Below are positions 1 to 62,000 of a stretch of 62,000 nucleotides of DNA, in pieces. Location: assembly GCA_030141605.1 (NCBI GenBank), contig JAQGDQ010000319.1, positions 1 to 62,000 on the forward strand. The letters are read 5' to 3'. Under the pieces are notes generated by a model. That model saw only the letters and a list, made by a program, of their open reading frames with translations, was not told the origin of the DNA and searched no databases. Position 1 is the stretch's first letter. Every line of letters begins with the position of its first letter. A program made the position numbers and the translations under genes. The DNA comes from Tubiluchus corallicola (taxonomy: Eukaryota > Priapulida > Priapulimorpha > Priapulimorphida > Tubiluchidae).

Positions 1-282
1 ATTGCCGGGGTAAAGTTGCGGTGCATGTGCAGTCTCACACTTGCATGCTTATTCATTCACTGATACACACACTAAAAACTATTGGCACAATATTTTCTTC
101 TAACTGTGAGCCAATATCATTTCCTTGAGAATCTTGAAAATGGCCAAGAATAACAACAACAATGCCAACAATAACAACAACAGTGCCAATAATAACAACA
201 ACAATGCCAACAATAACAACAGGCCAACAATAACAACAACAGTGCCAACAATATTATTGTTAGTGTTCCGATCATGAATTAC

Positions 283-381
283 CTGCTGGGGCATTTTCAA
301 TTCGGCTCTTTTCATTGCCAGCTGTCGCAACATCTTTAGTTCATCGTAAGTTTGCTTCGCCTCAATCTCAACGAGATGCGA
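283..381 (-). CDS. Possible exon of an unidentified - strand gene
   Basis: A 33-codon stretch on the - strand is bounded by a good acceptor (ttattttag) and donor (gtaatt after CAG). It would encode a charged, helix-like peptide: SHLVEIEAKQTYDELKMLRQ then LAMKRAELKMPQQ. Composition looks coding, unlike surrounding repeats, but I do not recognise a family and see no partner exon. The + strand is also open in one frame here, without a VPS13-like sequence. Treat as a candidate only. Confidence 0.25.
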
Positions 382-837
382 CTAAAATAAAGAAATAATT
401 TAATTCTTAAAATTGATGTATCAATAAAACAAGAACAAATATTACAAACGTAAATCATATTAAAACCAAAGAAGTATTACAATAAACTGGTTTAACGTTT
501 ACAGACACCAAATGTCGTTAATTAATGAAATGCAGTTCATATGAATCGTTGAAATGAAATAAAAACTGATTTACCAAACCAATTGCTACAATGATAACTT
601 TACCCCTAAACTTGTTCCCTTTTTCAATAAAATGAGATTATTGAGTAAAAGTGGGTTACAAAAATACAATCTATTCTTGAAATGGCATCACTTGTTAACT
701 AGCTCATCACAAGTAAGTATCTTCTAGGCAAAAACAAAAAGAAAGGCGACATATACCATTTTTTACATACATTATTATTAATAATATTATTATAAAACAA
801 CATAATATTATTATTAAAAACACATTAATATTATTAT

Positions 838-1047
<210 letters not shown>

Positions 1048-1117
1048 ACGCTAATAATACACACACACACATCGCAACACTACACATATTGCTTTTTCAC
1101 GCTCGTTATACATGAGT

Positions 1118-1175
1118 ATGAGGAGAGAGAGAGGGCGGGAGAGAGAGAGAAAGAGAGAGAGAGAGGGGAGGAGGA
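1118..1175. repeat. GA-rich microsatellite
   Basis: Purine (GA)n tract with interruptions. Confidence 0.85.
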
Positions 1176-1450
1176 GGCAGATTTCTTGTGAGTGTAGTTG
1201 CTATTAAGATTGTACATTAACTAAAGTCCTATTGCAAAATTCTGAAAAATTGGTATCACTAGAATGTGTTTGAGGAAACAGTGAAATGTTTTTCTATGAG
1301 CTGAGTAATGGGCTACAAAGCAATAGGAAGGATGGAAATATTTATTTGTGCTTTTAATATTTTTCAGTGACTTCATTGACACTTTACATTATAAATTCTG
1401 CACTTTCACTAATAGGCGTGCAAATAACTAAAGCTGTGTTCTTTCTGTAG

Positions 1451-62000
<60,550 letters not shown>

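Overview
This is eukaryotic (animal) DNA: protein-coding exons with matched GT-AG phases, very long introns, dense microsatellites and minisatellites, and many transposon remnants. An expanded family of short ionotropic-receptor-like (IR) genes suggests a protostome invertebrate, perhaps a non-insect arthropod. The species cannot be fixed from sequence alone.

The backbone is one large + strand gene that enters from the left and leaves on the right. It is a VPS13-family lipid-transfer protein, most like VPS13D. I could join 21 exons (1451-1676 through 61842-62000); the reading-frame phase agrees at every junction, so the gene looks intact here. The window covers roughly the middle of the N-terminal half of the protein; start codon and C-terminus lie outside.

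The first visible intron (1677-30817, about 29 kb) contains a nested tandem array of seven IR-like genes on the - strand (6738-28757). Five have intact single-exon ORFs (IR1, IR2, IR5, IR6, IR7). Two are broken by small indels (IR3, IR4). Units repeat every 3-4 kb with conserved spacers, two sequence subtypes are visible, and IR4, IR5 and IR6 are mosaics of the two. Left of the array lie microsatellites, a 5S rRNA-derived composite inside an inverted-repeat element, a dispersed repeat and a degraded LINE end.

From 30.8 to 62 kb VPS13D exons are separated by introns nearly all filled with repeats, each with its own minisatellite family (24, 28, 31, 35, 37, 67, 82, 98 and 159 bp units). One intron holds a complete piggyBac element with an intact 550-aa transposase (48843-51164), inserted antisense in a 24-bp minisatellite. 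Further mobile DNA includes a pogo/Tigger remnant, pogo-type MITE ends amplified into arrays, a piggyBac-like MITE, tRNA-derived SINEs and a possible Helitron end. Several minisatellites overlap or mimic splice signals. A 211-base assembly gap sits in a CAG/AGT repeat.

Most interesting: the antisense chemoreceptor-type array nested in a VPS13D intron with a visible recombination scar, the intact piggyBac, and minisatellites that carry splice-site or poly(A)-signal motifs.
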